A DNA stretch of 6,077 nt. It comes from JACQNR01 sp049515175 (GTDB taxonomy: Bacteria > Acidobacteriota > Terriglobia > UBA7540). Where the stretch lies: the NCBI GenBank assembly GCA_049515175.1, contig JBEKUI010000267.1, positions 1 through 6,077 on the forward strand, written 5' to 3'. Below, piece after piece: positions 1 to 5,071 of this stretch; position 1 is the first letter of the stretch; every line of letters begins with the position of its first letter. Position numbers and translations under genes: made by a program. The notes under the pieces were generated by a model. That model saw only the letters and a program-made list of their open reading frames with translations. It was not told the DNA's origin and searched no databases.

Positions 1-54
1 CTCCAAAGGCTCGGACTGAAGCTGCCGTCGCAACTACCCAAGCTCGAAATGTAG
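1..54 (+). CDS. Possible 3' end of an upstream gene (partial)
   Basis: Frame 1 is open from the window edge to a TAG at 52-54 and reads as a plausible protein end (...RLGLKLPSQLPKLEM). Frame 3 over the same bases ends at 80 with ...ARNVVKTRACPH. The two ends look like pieces of one C-terminus split by a frameshift. They recall the ends of some IS1634-type transposases (LxLPxxLPxL followed by VVKT), but that is from memory of the family and cannot be tested on so short a piece. It may equally be a chance open frame at the edge. Confidence 0.25.
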   Translation, partial: LQRLGLKLPSQLPKLEM

Positions 55-385
55 TGAAGACTCGGGCATGCCCGCATTGAAAACAGACGACTTACTTTTC
101 AAACTGCGGAAGTTGGGCTAGTGAAGGTGGCTTGAATCCCCAAATAGGGAGGGAATCCGTTCTTCCGGCGCAATCCCGTCGAGGGGGAACCCCTACTCCT
201 CCAACTGATTGATTCTAAGAAGAATAGAAGCGATTCCGGCAAGTCGTTACGCCGCTAGTCCTCCCCTTCCACTTGGGAGAAACATCTTAAGGTCCAGCCG
301 TGTCGCCGATGGGACGGGGGCCCTTCCGAGGGAGTACCGCATGAACTCACCCACGTCGCGATAAATCTTATGGCGGCAGGAAGAA
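55..385. other. Intergenic region with no recognised gene
   Basis: No frame on either strand shows a convincing coding sequence with a ribosome-binding site. Only small hairpins are visible: AGGGG/CCCCT around a GAA loop at 182-194, ATTCT/AGAAT at about 212-225, and CCCT/AGGG at 321-332. None carries a following T-run, so none can be called a terminator. Base composition is lower in GC than the genes downstream. An unrecognised small RNA cannot be excluded. Confidence 0.5.
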
Positions 386-389
386 ACTG

Positions 390-398
390 TGTTAAAAT
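390..398 (+). promoter_or_regulatory. Candidate extended -10 promoter for the cold-shock operon
   Basis: The bases TGTTAAAAT form an extended -10 element: TG, one base, then TAAAAT, one mismatch from TATAAT. There is no good -35 hexamer 16-18 bases upstream, which extended -10 promoters tolerate. Transcription would begin near 405 and give a leader of about 165 bases before the cold-shock start codon. Long leaders are known for cspA-type genes. The call rests on motif matching only. Confidence 0.4.
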
Positions 399-482
399 CA
401 AAGTGCAGTTTGTAGTTGTAACTCCGTCGTGTCTCGCATTAGCCCAAAGAGCCTTCCCTCGAAACGCTCGGTGCTTCTGTGG

Positions 483-509
483 CCCGCGGTCTTACAGCGG
501 ACCGCCGGG
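483..509 (+). promoter_or_regulatory. Stem-loop in the cold-shock mRNA leader
   Basis: GCGGTC at 486-491 pairs perfectly with GACCGC at 500-505 around an 8-base loop. With a one-base bulge at 506, CCC at 483-485 can also pair with GGG at 507-509. The hairpin lies inside the predicted leader about 40 bases before the Shine-Dalgarno site. Structured leaders control stability and translation of cspA-type messages with temperature; a similar role here is inference. Confidence 0.35.
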
Positions 510-568
510 TGAATCCGTCGCGCCGCTTCCGCAAATTGCAGAATCAATCAGGAGGATTTTTTTCGAGT

Positions 569-772
569 ATGAAGGAACAAGGAACAGTGAAGTGGTTTAA
601 CGCGTCCAAGGGCTACGGATTCATCCGCCGGGAAAGTGGGGAGGACGTTTTCGTCCACTACTCCGCGATTCAGGGCGATGGCTATCGCTCGCTCGAGGAA
701 GGCGCGCGCGTGTCCTTTGAAGTCCGCACGGGGCCCAAGGGCCTGCAAGCGGATGCCGTGGAACGCGTCTAG
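569..772 (+). CDS. Cold-shock protein (CspA family)
   Basis: A 67-residue single cold-shock domain, the normal size for the family. It opens MKEQGTVKWFNASKGYGFI. RNP1 is KGYGFI at residues 14-19 and RNP2 is DVFVHY at residues 26-31, followed by the usual YSAIQGDGYRSL. These small OB-fold proteins bind single-stranded RNA and DNA in the cytoplasm, melting RNA structure as chaperones or antiterminators. The frame is open further upstream to 479, but ATG 569 is chosen because AGGAGGA at 550-556 precedes it and the family begins exactly here. It is the first gene of a likely operon with the RRM protein and a 70-aa protein. The long, structured leader suggests control at the RNA level. Which csp paralogue it is cannot be told. 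Confidence 0.95.
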   Translation: MKEQGTVKWFNASKGYGFIRRESGEDVFVHYSAIQGDGYRSLEEGARVSFEVRTGPKGLQADAVERV

Positions 773-781
773 GGTTCGACG

Positions 782-803
782 GGGGCGGGCTGAGGTCCGC
801 CCC
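782..803 (+). terminator. Intercistronic GC hairpin, possible attenuator
   Basis: GGGGCGGGC at 782-790 pairs with GTCCGCCCC at 795-803, with one G-U pair, around a TGAG loop, 10 bases after the cold-shock stop codon. Only TTT follows, so it is a weak intrinsic terminator at best. It lies directly before the GGAGGAG ribosome site of the next gene. It could reduce read-through or protect the upstream message and so make the cold-shock protein more abundant than the RRM protein; that role is inferred. Confidence 0.4.
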
Positions 804-818
804 TTTCCGGAGGAGAAA

Positions 819-1154
819 ATGGCTCAGAAGCTGTTTGTGGGCAATCTGCCCCACAGCACGACCGACAGTGCGCTCGCCGAGTTTGTGACCGCGGCGGGCT
901 TTCAAGTGGCCTCGGCAACCGTGGTCCGTGACAAATTCAGCGGGCAATCGCGGGGCTTCGGCTTTGTGGAATTGGGCGACGGCCAAGATATGGGAAGGGC
1001 GATTGCCGGCTTGAACGGCCAGTCCCTGGAAGGCCGGCCCCTCACCGTTAACGAAGCGCGTCCACCGCGGACAGATTCCTCCCGGCCACGTCCAGGTGGT
1101 GGCGGCGGGGGCGAGGGACGAGGAAATCGCAACGACCGAGGGCGACGGTTCTAA
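819..1154 (+). CDS. Small RNA-binding protein with one RRM domain
   Basis: A 111-residue protein with one RNA-recognition motif at about residues 3-80 and a Gly/Arg-rich tail at residues 81-111. RNP2 is LFVGNL at residues 5-10 and RNP1 is RGFGFVEL at residues 45-52; the aromatic residues F6, F47 and F49 are those expected to stack on RNA bases. The tail contains six consecutive glycines and several Arg-Gly and Arg-Asn steps, like the RGG-type tails of bacterial and cyanobacterial Rbp proteins, some of which respond to cold. ATG 819 follows GGAGGAG at 809-815, and the longer upstream frame overlaps the cold-shock gene antiparallel to its coding sense. The gene sits 46 bases after the cold-shock gene, suggesting cotranscription. 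The RNA targets are unknown. Confidence 0.93.
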   Translation: MAQKLFVGNLPHSTTDSALAEFVTAAGFQVASATVVRDKFSGQSRGFGFVELGDGQDMGRAIAGLNGQSLEGRPLTVNEARPPRTDSSRPRPGGGGGGEGRGNRNDRGRRF

Positions 1155-1169
1155 GGGGAGCGCAAACCT

Positions 1170-1382
1170 ATGAGTCTTAAACCAGGGCAGTACGTGCGCC
1201 ACGCGAAGTACGGGTGCGGTACGATCGTCACCCGCGACAGCGAGCGCACTACCGTGGATTTCGATACCGCCGGCCTTAAAATGTTCGTGACTGCGATGGC
1301 CGCCTTCGAGATGGCCGAGGGCCAGCCGCCAGTGAAAAAGCGGGCCGGCGTTCGTCGCCGAGTGAAGGCCGCTGTAAATTAA
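1170..1382 (+). CDS. 70-aa Tudor/SH3-like protein
   Basis: A small basic protein that begins 15 bases after the RRM gene, with AAGGGGAG at 1153-1160 as ribosome site. Residues 5-47 (PGQYVRHAKYGCGTIV, then TTVDF and GLKMFV) follow the pattern PGxxVRHxxYGxGTV...VDFxxxGxKxxV. That pattern is seen in the C-terminal Tudor-like domain of UvrD/PcrA helicases and in other small SH3-like barrels that touch RNA polymerase or nucleic acid. The tail, residues 56-68, is rich in Lys and Arg (KKRAGVRRRVK). Here the domain stands alone, with no helicase attached. A nucleic-acid or polymerase accessory role in the cold-shock operon is inferred from the fold resemblance and the neighbours; the exact family is not certain. 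Confidence 0.85.
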   Translation: MSLKPGQYVRHAKYGCGTIVTRDSERTTVDFDTAGLKMFVTAMAAFEMAEGQPPVKKRAGVRRRVKAAVN

Positions 1383-1388
1383 TTCAAC

Positions 1389-1406
1389 CCTCTCCCTGGG
1401 GAGAGG
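1389..1406 (+). terminator. Hairpin after the cold-shock operon
   Basis: CCTCTCC at 1389-1395 pairs with GGAGAGG at 1400-1406 around a 4-base loop, six bases after the stop codon of the 70-aa gene. The position suits a transcript end, but AAGATACATT follows instead of a T-run, so intrinsic termination would be inefficient. It may serve as a 3' stabilising structure. Confidence 0.4.
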
Positions 1407-1489
1407 AAGATACATTCTCCAGTTTGGTGCGACCTGGATCCCTTTAAAGCAAAGTCCAGGCACATCCCGATGCCTTCTTGACTTAAGTG

Positions 1490-1519
1490 CTGCCGGAGCG
1501 ACCTGGGCGCCTCCGGCAG
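1490..1519 (+). terminator. Strong hairpin between operon and desaturase
   Basis: CTGCCGGAG at 1490-1498 pairs perfectly with CTCCGGCAG at 1511-1519 around a 12-base loop. It is followed by GGCGTGTTTAGG, which has only a short T-run. It lies about 70 bases before the desaturase start, so it could be the terminator of the upstream operon or a leader structure of the desaturase message. No clear -35/-10 pair was found in 1407-1570. Confidence 0.4.
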
Positions 1520-1571
1520 GGCGTGTTTAGGAAACGGGTTTTCTCTTCAGAAGTAAATCTGTCGTCTTCAC

Positions 1572-1580
1572 GGGAGAGGT
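1572..1580 (+). promoter_or_regulatory. Ribosome-binding site that supports a TTG start
   Basis: GGGAGAGGT lies nine bases before TTG 1590. The nearest in-frame ATG, at 1623, has no purine-rich site before it (upstream bases read GACCAATCTGAC). The spacing favours the TTG as the desaturase start. Confidence 0.5.
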
Positions 1581-1589
1581 CGCGGGCCC

Positions 1590-2462
1590 TTGCAACCAGC
1601 CATCGTAGCAGACCAATCTGACATGCCGCGGAGCGTATCTCAGGACCAGCCGCGGTACTTGACTGCGGCGGTTCTACCTTTCTTGCTGATGCACCTGGCG
1701 TGCGCGGCGGTTTTCTTCGTTCCATTTCGGTGGTCCTATGCCCTTTGGGCCCTGGGACTCTACTATGCCCGGATGTTCTTTGTGACCGCCGGGTATCACC
1801 GCTACTTCTCCCACCGTTCCTTCCGGACCAGCCGGGTGTTTCAATTCGTGCTGGCGTTTTGCGCCATGACTTCGTCGCAGAAAGGGATCCTTTGGTGGGC
1901 TGCGCATCATCGCCGCCATCACCGCTACTCCGATACGGAAGATGATGTTCACTCGCCCACGCGGAACACTTTCTTCTGGGCGCATATCGGCTGGATCATG
2001 AGTAGGAAGAATGACGCTACGGAAGTGGAGTGGATCGCGGACTTCAACCGCTTTCCGGAATTGCGCTGGCTGAACCGCCACTTCTTGGTTCCGCCAGTGC
2101 TTCTGGCCGTGACGCTTTTCCTGGCGGGAGGCTGGAGCATGCTGGTCTGGGGCTTCGTCGTCAGCACCGTAGCGCTTTGGCACGGAACCTTCGTGATCAA
2201 TTCACTGGCGCATCTGTTTGGCCGCCGTCGCTACAAAACCGCCGACACCAGCCGCAACAGCCTTCTCCTGGCGCTCGTGACGCTTGGCGAAGGCTGGCAC
2301 AATAACCATCACCATTACATGGCTTCTGTTCGCCAAGGCTTCTTCTGGTGGGAGATTGATATCACCTACTACATCCTGCGTGTACTTTCCTGGGTGCGCA
2401 TCGTGCGGGACCTGCGGCTGCCTCCGCCTTCTATCCTGCACCCGCCCGCCGAAGCCGTGTAG
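1590..2462 (+). CDS. Membrane acyl (delta-9 type) fatty-acid desaturase
   Basis: A 290-residue integral membrane di-iron desaturase, close to the usual length of the bacterial acyl-CoA/acyl-lipid delta-9 family. All three histidine boxes are present: HRYFSH at residues 70-75, HHRRHH at 106-111 within WWAAHHRRHHRYSDTEDDVHSP, and HNNHHH at 237-242. H208 in the NSLAH motif is also conserved. Hydrophobic stretches at about 24-46, 49-67 and 166-196 would form the membrane segments. The family uses O2 and electrons from ferredoxin or cytochrome b5-type carriers to put a cis double bond into saturated acyl chains, raising membrane fluidity. TTG 1590 is preferred for its GGGAGAGG site; ATG 1623 would give 279 residues. 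No electron-transfer partner is encoded next to it. Positional specificity cannot be read from sequence. Confidence 0.93.
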   Translation: MQPAIVADQSDMPRSVSQDQPRYLTAAVLPFLLMHLACAAVFFVPFRWSYALWALGLYYARMFFVTAGYHRYFSHRSFRTSRVFQFVLAFCAMTSSQKGILWWAAHHRRHHRYSDTEDDVHSPTRNTFFWAHIGWIMSRKNDATEVEWIADFNRFPELRWLNRHFLVPPVLLAVTLFLAGGWSMLVWGFVVSTVALWHGTFVINSLAHLFGRRRYKTADTSRNSLLLALVTLGEGWHNNHHHYMASVRQGFFWWEIDITYYILRVLSWVRIVRDLRLPPPSILHPPAEAV

Positions 2463-2476
2463 ATTCTCTGCTGCCT

Positions 2477-2493
2477 CCAACGGCAACCGTTGG
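2477..2493 (+). terminator. Hairpin after the desaturase gene
   Basis: CCAACGG at 2477-2483 pairs perfectly with CCGTTGG at 2487-2493 around a CAA loop, 14 bases after the desaturase stop. TCGAAAATCTT follows, so there is no T-run on the plus strand. Position suggests a 3' end structure; intrinsic termination is uncertain. Confidence 0.4.
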
Positions 2494-2584
2494 TCGAAAA
2501 TCTTAGATCCCATTCCTGAAACCAAAGACCTCCGTGAGCTATGACTCCGGCGCGTTCGCGAGTCGTGAGGCTACGCGGAGAGGG

Positions 2585-2614
2585 TGGACACTATCCGTTC
2601 GCCAGTGATACGCT
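2585..2614 (+). promoter_or_regulatory. Candidate promoter of tRNA-Arg
   Basis: TGGACA at 2585-2590 is one mismatch from the -35 consensus. Eighteen bases later comes TACGCT at 2609-2614, preceded by TG and one base (2606-2608), which gives an extended -10. A start near 2621 would leave a short 5' leader before the mature tRNA at 2629. The -10 core matches at only three of six positions, so the call is modest. Confidence 0.4.
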
Positions 2615-2628
2615 GTTCTCAGACACAC

Positions 2629-2705
<77 letters not shown>

Positions 2706-2912
2706 CAGTTCTGGACGCGCAAGAACCAAGGCCAGCGCGCCGAGCAACTTACCCTCTGGAAAACAGACCCCGCCGCTATTCGTCCGCGTCCATCCGTGGA
2801 CGCGGACCGCATCGAAGTCCTTGCCATCCCCAACCCGCCGCGCGAAATGCTGCAAGCCCTCACCGACCTCAACCCCACCGACAACCAGACGTGGCTAACG
2901 GAGGAAGACTGA
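2706..2912 (+). CDS. Start-less ORF cut at the tRNA junction (5' partial)
   Basis: This frame is open from inside the tRNA (a TAG lies at 2649-2651) to TGA 2910-2912, and overlaps the integrase ATG by one base (TGATG). From 2706 it reads QFWTRKNQGQRAEQLTLWKT..., then DADRIEVLAIPNPP, and ends DNQTWLTEED. It has balanced amino-acid use and mostly G/C at third codon positions, like a real gene. No ATG occurs before 2847 and the only other usual start is GTG 2796, without a Shine-Dalgarno site; from there it would be 38 residues. The simplest reading is that the 5' part was separated when the element integrated, and that in the circular form the frame continues across attP. It could instead be a remnant, or a short peptide from GTG 2796. 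No family is recognised. Coupling of its translation to the integrase is likely if it is translated. Confidence 0.5.
   Translation, partial: QFWTRKNQGQRAEQLTLWKTDPAAIRPRPSVDADRIEVLAIPNPPREMLQALTDLNPTDNQTWLTEED
2782..2807. repeat. Perfect 11-bp inverted repeat with TCCG loop
   Basis: GTCCGCGTCCA at 2782-2792 is followed by TCCG and then its exact reverse complement TGGACGCGGAC at 2797-2807. It lies between the tRNA junction and the integrase. No T-run follows. It could be an operator or recombinase/excisionase site, an attenuator ahead of the integrase, or one copy of a dispersed palindromic repeat. The GTG at 2796 sits at the loop edge. Confidence 0.7.
2900..2907 (+). promoter_or_regulatory. 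Ribosome-binding site that sets the integrase start
   Basis: GGAGGAAG lies six to seven bases before ATG 2912. The alternative in-frame GTG 2891 has no such site upstream, so ATG 2912 is preferred. The site lies within the last codons of the preceding start-less ORF. Confidence 0.7.
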
Positions 2913-3961
2913 TGAGCGTGTACCAGGGAAAAGACGGCAAGTGGGGAGTGGACTACCGCGACGAGTGGGGCCGCCGCTACCGCAAACCCGTGGGCAGCCA
3001 GGAAGCCGCCGCCGTCAGCGTGCAGCTCGCGCAAGACCGCGCCCGGCAGAAAGCCAGCCTGCAAAACTTCCAACTCGGCAGCGGCCTGACCATCTCGGAA
3101 GCCCGCGACATCTACATGGCGCACGTGCGAGTCGCTGACGTGACGCGCTCGCACATGCTCCAACGCTTCACGCTCTTTGAGAAGTACCTCGGCCAGTCGC
3201 AACTCAGCCAGGTGACGCCCGCCCTTTTGCAAAAGTGGCTGCTCGTGCGCCGCCCCATGCTCAGCGAGCAAACCCTTTTCCGCGACGTGAAGATGCTGCG
3301 CGCCTGGTTCGCCTGGCTGGAGAAGAAGTGCTACACGCCAGCGAACCCCGCCGCCACGCTGCAAGTCGAGAAGCCCACGCTCACCAGCGCCCGCGCCATC
3401 AGCTACGAGGAAGAAACTCAGTTGCTTTCACTTCTGCAACCGCACACGGCGCTCCGCGTCGTGATTGCCATCGACACCGGGGCGTCACTCGGCGAGATCG
3501 CCCGCCTACGGCGGAACGATATCGACTTTCTCGAACGCACCCTCACCGTGCGCCACCCCACGAAGCACCACAAGGTGAGGACGGTTCCGCTCACCGCGCG
3601 GCTCTTTGAAGCGTTCCTTGCGCAGTGCTCGAAGCTCGCGCCGGACGCCCCGATATCGTCGCGCTCGGGGCAAGCCGTGAAAGTGGGCAACGATTTCTTG
3701 AAGCGCGCCCGGCGCTCCATGCCCACGCGCTTTCGCTTTCACGACCTGCGCCACACCTTCGCCTCGCGCTTGAACGCTACCGGCTGCTCGCCCTTCACGC
3801 TTGCCCACCTGCAAGGCCACGCCGTGCAACGCTGGGCCTTCGACCGCCAGGGCAGACCCCTGCTCACCACCACGGCGGCTTACGTCCACCCTTCCCTTGA
3901 TGAACTCCGCGCCGCGATCCACGCGATGGACGCGGCGAATCAGAAAGGAGAAACCCTGTGA
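2912..3961 (+). CDS. Tyrosine recombinase / phage-type integrase
   Basis: A 349-residue protein of normal integrase length. Residues 3-50 resemble an arm-type DNA-binding domain (SVYQGKDGKWGVDYRDEWGRR). Residues 58-140 form a SAM-like core-binding domain. The catalytic domain is about 163-335. Visible active-site residues are K218 (TKHHKVRTVPL), H277 and R280 (FHDLRHTF), H303 (LQGH) and the nucleophile Y324 (TTAAYVHPS). The first catalytic arginine, normally in TGLRxxE, is missing: the protein reads TGASLGE, with S192 (TCA, 3485-3487) in its place. It should catalyse integration or excision at the adjacent tRNA-Arg gene, but loss of Arg I normally cripples strand cleavage, so activity is uncertain. 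The start-less ORF upstream and the next gene downstream overlap it by one and four bases, so the genes are probably cotranscribed. Confidence 0.93.
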   Translation: MSVYQGKDGKWGVDYRDEWGRRYRKPVGSQEAAAVSVQLAQDRARQKASLQNFQLGSGLTISEARDIYMAHVRVADVTRSHMLQRFTLFEKYLGQSQLSQVTPALLQKWLLVRRPMLSEQTLFRDVKMLRAWFAWLEKKCYTPANPAATLQVEKPTLTSARAISYEEETQLLSLLQPHTALRVVIAIDTGASLGEIARLRRNDIDFLERTLTVRHPTKHHKVRTVPLTARLFEAFLAQCSKLAPDAPISSRSGQAVKVGNDFLKRARRSMPTRFRFHDLRHTFASRLNATGCSPFTLAHLQGHAVQRWAFDRQGRPLLTTTAAYVHPSLDELRAAIHAMDAANQKGETL

Positions 3962-4197
3962 CCCTCACCGAAGAACTGCACTCCCTCTCCCGGCAGTTCT
4001 CGACGCTCGCGCAGATCGCCGCGTCCTGCGAACAGCCCAACCTGTTCCACCGCGTCGAGAAGCGCCGGTCAAACTTCATCCGCGACGAACTCACTTATGC
4101 CGCAGAAATAATCCAAGAGCGTGCGCGGCTCATCGAGTCCCCCGGCCTCGACTTCGCCGAGCCCGCGCCAGGAGAAGCCCATGCGCCGAAAAACTGA
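3958..4197 (+). CDS. Unknown 79-aa helical protein
   Basis: GTG 3958 overlaps the integrase stop as GTGA, and AAAGGAG at 3944-3950 is well placed, so it is probably translated with the integrase. The protein (MTLTEELHSLSRQFSTLAQI..., later FHRVEKRRSNFIRDELTYAAEIIQ split over residues 30-53) is charged and mostly helical, without membrane segments or a recognised motif. C31 is not part of a zinc pattern. I do not recognise the family. Small genes of this kind are common beside phage integrases. Its end overlaps the next gene by 17 bases. Confidence 0.75.
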   Translation: MTLTEELHSLSRQFSTLAQIAASCEQPNLFHRVEKRRSNFIRDELTYAAEIIQERARLIESPGLDFAEPAPGEAHAPKN

Positions 4198-4492
4198 TTC
4201 CCCTACGCGCGCCAGGGAAAATTCCTCGAGCAAGAAACCGGCGATCGCAGCGCGTAGGTCAAACCCCGCACCAGCAATCTTCGTTGCCTGCCCACACGAA
4301 GGATGGCAGCAAAGCCACATGAGCCGCGCCCACCTGCGAAACAAGCGCGGTTACGTGTACCTGTGCTGGCGAGAGGGAAACCGCGTCCGCACGTTCTATC
4401 TCGGCAAGGCCCCGCGCTCATCCCCTACACCACGGCGCCGGCCGACGTCCGATCGGAGCGGAGCTGAGGATCCCGGCCGTAGGGCAAAATAA
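4181..4492 (+). CDS. Unknown 103-aa basic protein
   Basis: ATG 4181 follows GGAGAAG at 4171-4177 and lies within the end of the preceding gene. The N-terminal 30 residues are Arg/Ser/Lys-rich and probably disordered. The centre, about residues 56-78, reads KRGYVYLCWREGNRVRTFYL followed by GKA. That resembles the short two-strand motif (Y-x-Y-x-R/W...G-K-x-R-x-x-Y-L-G-K) found in many small phage and mobile-element proteins of DUF6788 type; the match is from memory and tentative. The C-terminal tail is again Arg/Pro-rich. ATG 4320 is an internal alternative but has a poorer ribosome site. Function unknown; nucleic-acid contact is plausible from the charge. Confidence 0.65.
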   Translation: MRRKTDSPTRARENSSSKKPAIAARRSNPAPAIFVACPHEGWQQSHMSRAHLRNKRGYVYLCWREGNRVRTFYLGKAPRSSPTPRRRPTSDRSGAEDPGRRAK

Positions 4493-4547
4493 CGCGCCGC
4501 CGCAGCACGAGAGAAGCGGCGACGCCCCCCGAAAGGAGAAAGCACCG

Positions 4548-4832
4548 ATGCCAGGAAAACGATTCCGCTACCGCCTCACCCATGGAGGACTCAAAGGCCA
4601 GACCTGCCGCATCACGGCACCAGGACAGGCACCGAACGCCATCCCGATTGAACTCCGCGACGGCACAACCCTCATTGTCAGCACCAGCGACATTCAACCC
4701 ATCGCGCAGAAAAGCACGCACCCGAAAAGGAGCAAACGCCATGCCAGAAATAAGACTCACGCCGACCGCCGTCGCCGTCCTGCTCCGCAGGCACACCCGC
4801 GAAGCGGAGCAACTCGCCGCCCGCGTCGGTGA
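4548..4832 (+). CDS. Unknown 94-aa protein, odd basic tail
   Basis: ATG 4548 follows AAAGGAG at 4532-4538. Residues 1-52 look like a small beta-rich domain (RFRYRLTHGGLKGQTCRI..., then IELRDGTTLIVSTSDIQPI), of the kind seen as KOW/SH3-like folds. From about residue 55 the sequence becomes an Arg/Lys/His/Pro-rich run to the end, and the last 92 bases overlap the next gene in another frame. This tail looks like a shadow of the overlapping gene. A -1 shift in the run of A near 4710 would end the protein at 4753 instead, with an ordinary short overlap. No family is recognised. Confidence 0.6.
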   Translation: MPGKRFRYRLTHGGLKGQTCRITAPGQAPNAIPIELRDGTTLIVSTSDIQPIAQKSTHPKRSKRHARNKTHADRRRRPAPQAHPRSGATRRPRR

Positions 4833-4965
4833 CCCGGCGTTCGAGGGCAACAGCTTCGATAGCGCCCTCATCGCCGGGCGGCTCCGCGAGCTCTCGCGCT
4901 CGCTCCATGAACTGTCCCTCGACGCCGACAAGTTCGCCCTTGACGAAGCGAGCCGACAAGCCTAG
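4741..4965 (+). CDS. Unknown 74-aa helical protein
   Basis: ATG 4741 is supported by AAAAGGAG at 4725-4732. The protein opens MPEIRLTPTAVAVLLRRHT and continues as two probable amphipathic helices with many Glu, Arg, Leu and Ala residues (REAEQLAARV, and AGRLRELSRSLHELSL). There is no cysteine, membrane segment or catalytic motif. The longer frame open to 4582 is not used, because the upstream part is the shadow of the previous gene. I do not recognise the family; it may act in a complex with neighbouring element proteins. A 106-base stretch without a clear gene follows (4966-5071). Confidence 0.7.
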   Translation: MPEIRLTPTAVAVLLRRHTREAEQLAARVGDPAFEGNSFDSALIAGRLRELSRSLHELSLDADKFALDEASRQA

Positions 4966-5071
4966 TCTCGCGTCGAGTGCGTCACCCACCGCGACGGCGG
5001 CCAGGACGACGGGAAACGTAGCGCAGACGCCCCGCTCTCATACACGCGCCGCCGTCGCGGGCGAGGCAACC

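Noticed and set aside
370..568. Open frames through the cold-shock leader (from 370 and from 479)
   Set aside because: No ribosome site precedes them, the amino-acid sequence is unlike any family, and the cold-shock domain begins exactly at ATG 569 with a strong Shine-Dalgarno site.
621..1463. 280-codon open frame on the minus strand
   Set aside because: It lies opposite the cold-shock, RRM and Tudor-like genes, which have clear domains and ribosome sites. Long antisense frames are expected in GC-rich coding DNA, and the translation shows no recognisable domain.
1478..1483. TTGACT as a -35 box for the desaturase
   Set aside because: The bases 16-18 downstream fall in the stem of the hairpin at 1490-1519 and do not resemble a -10 element.
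3506..3922. 138-codon minus-strand frame opposite the integrase
   Set aside because: It overlaps the integrase catalytic domain and has no domain of its own; it is an antisense shadow.
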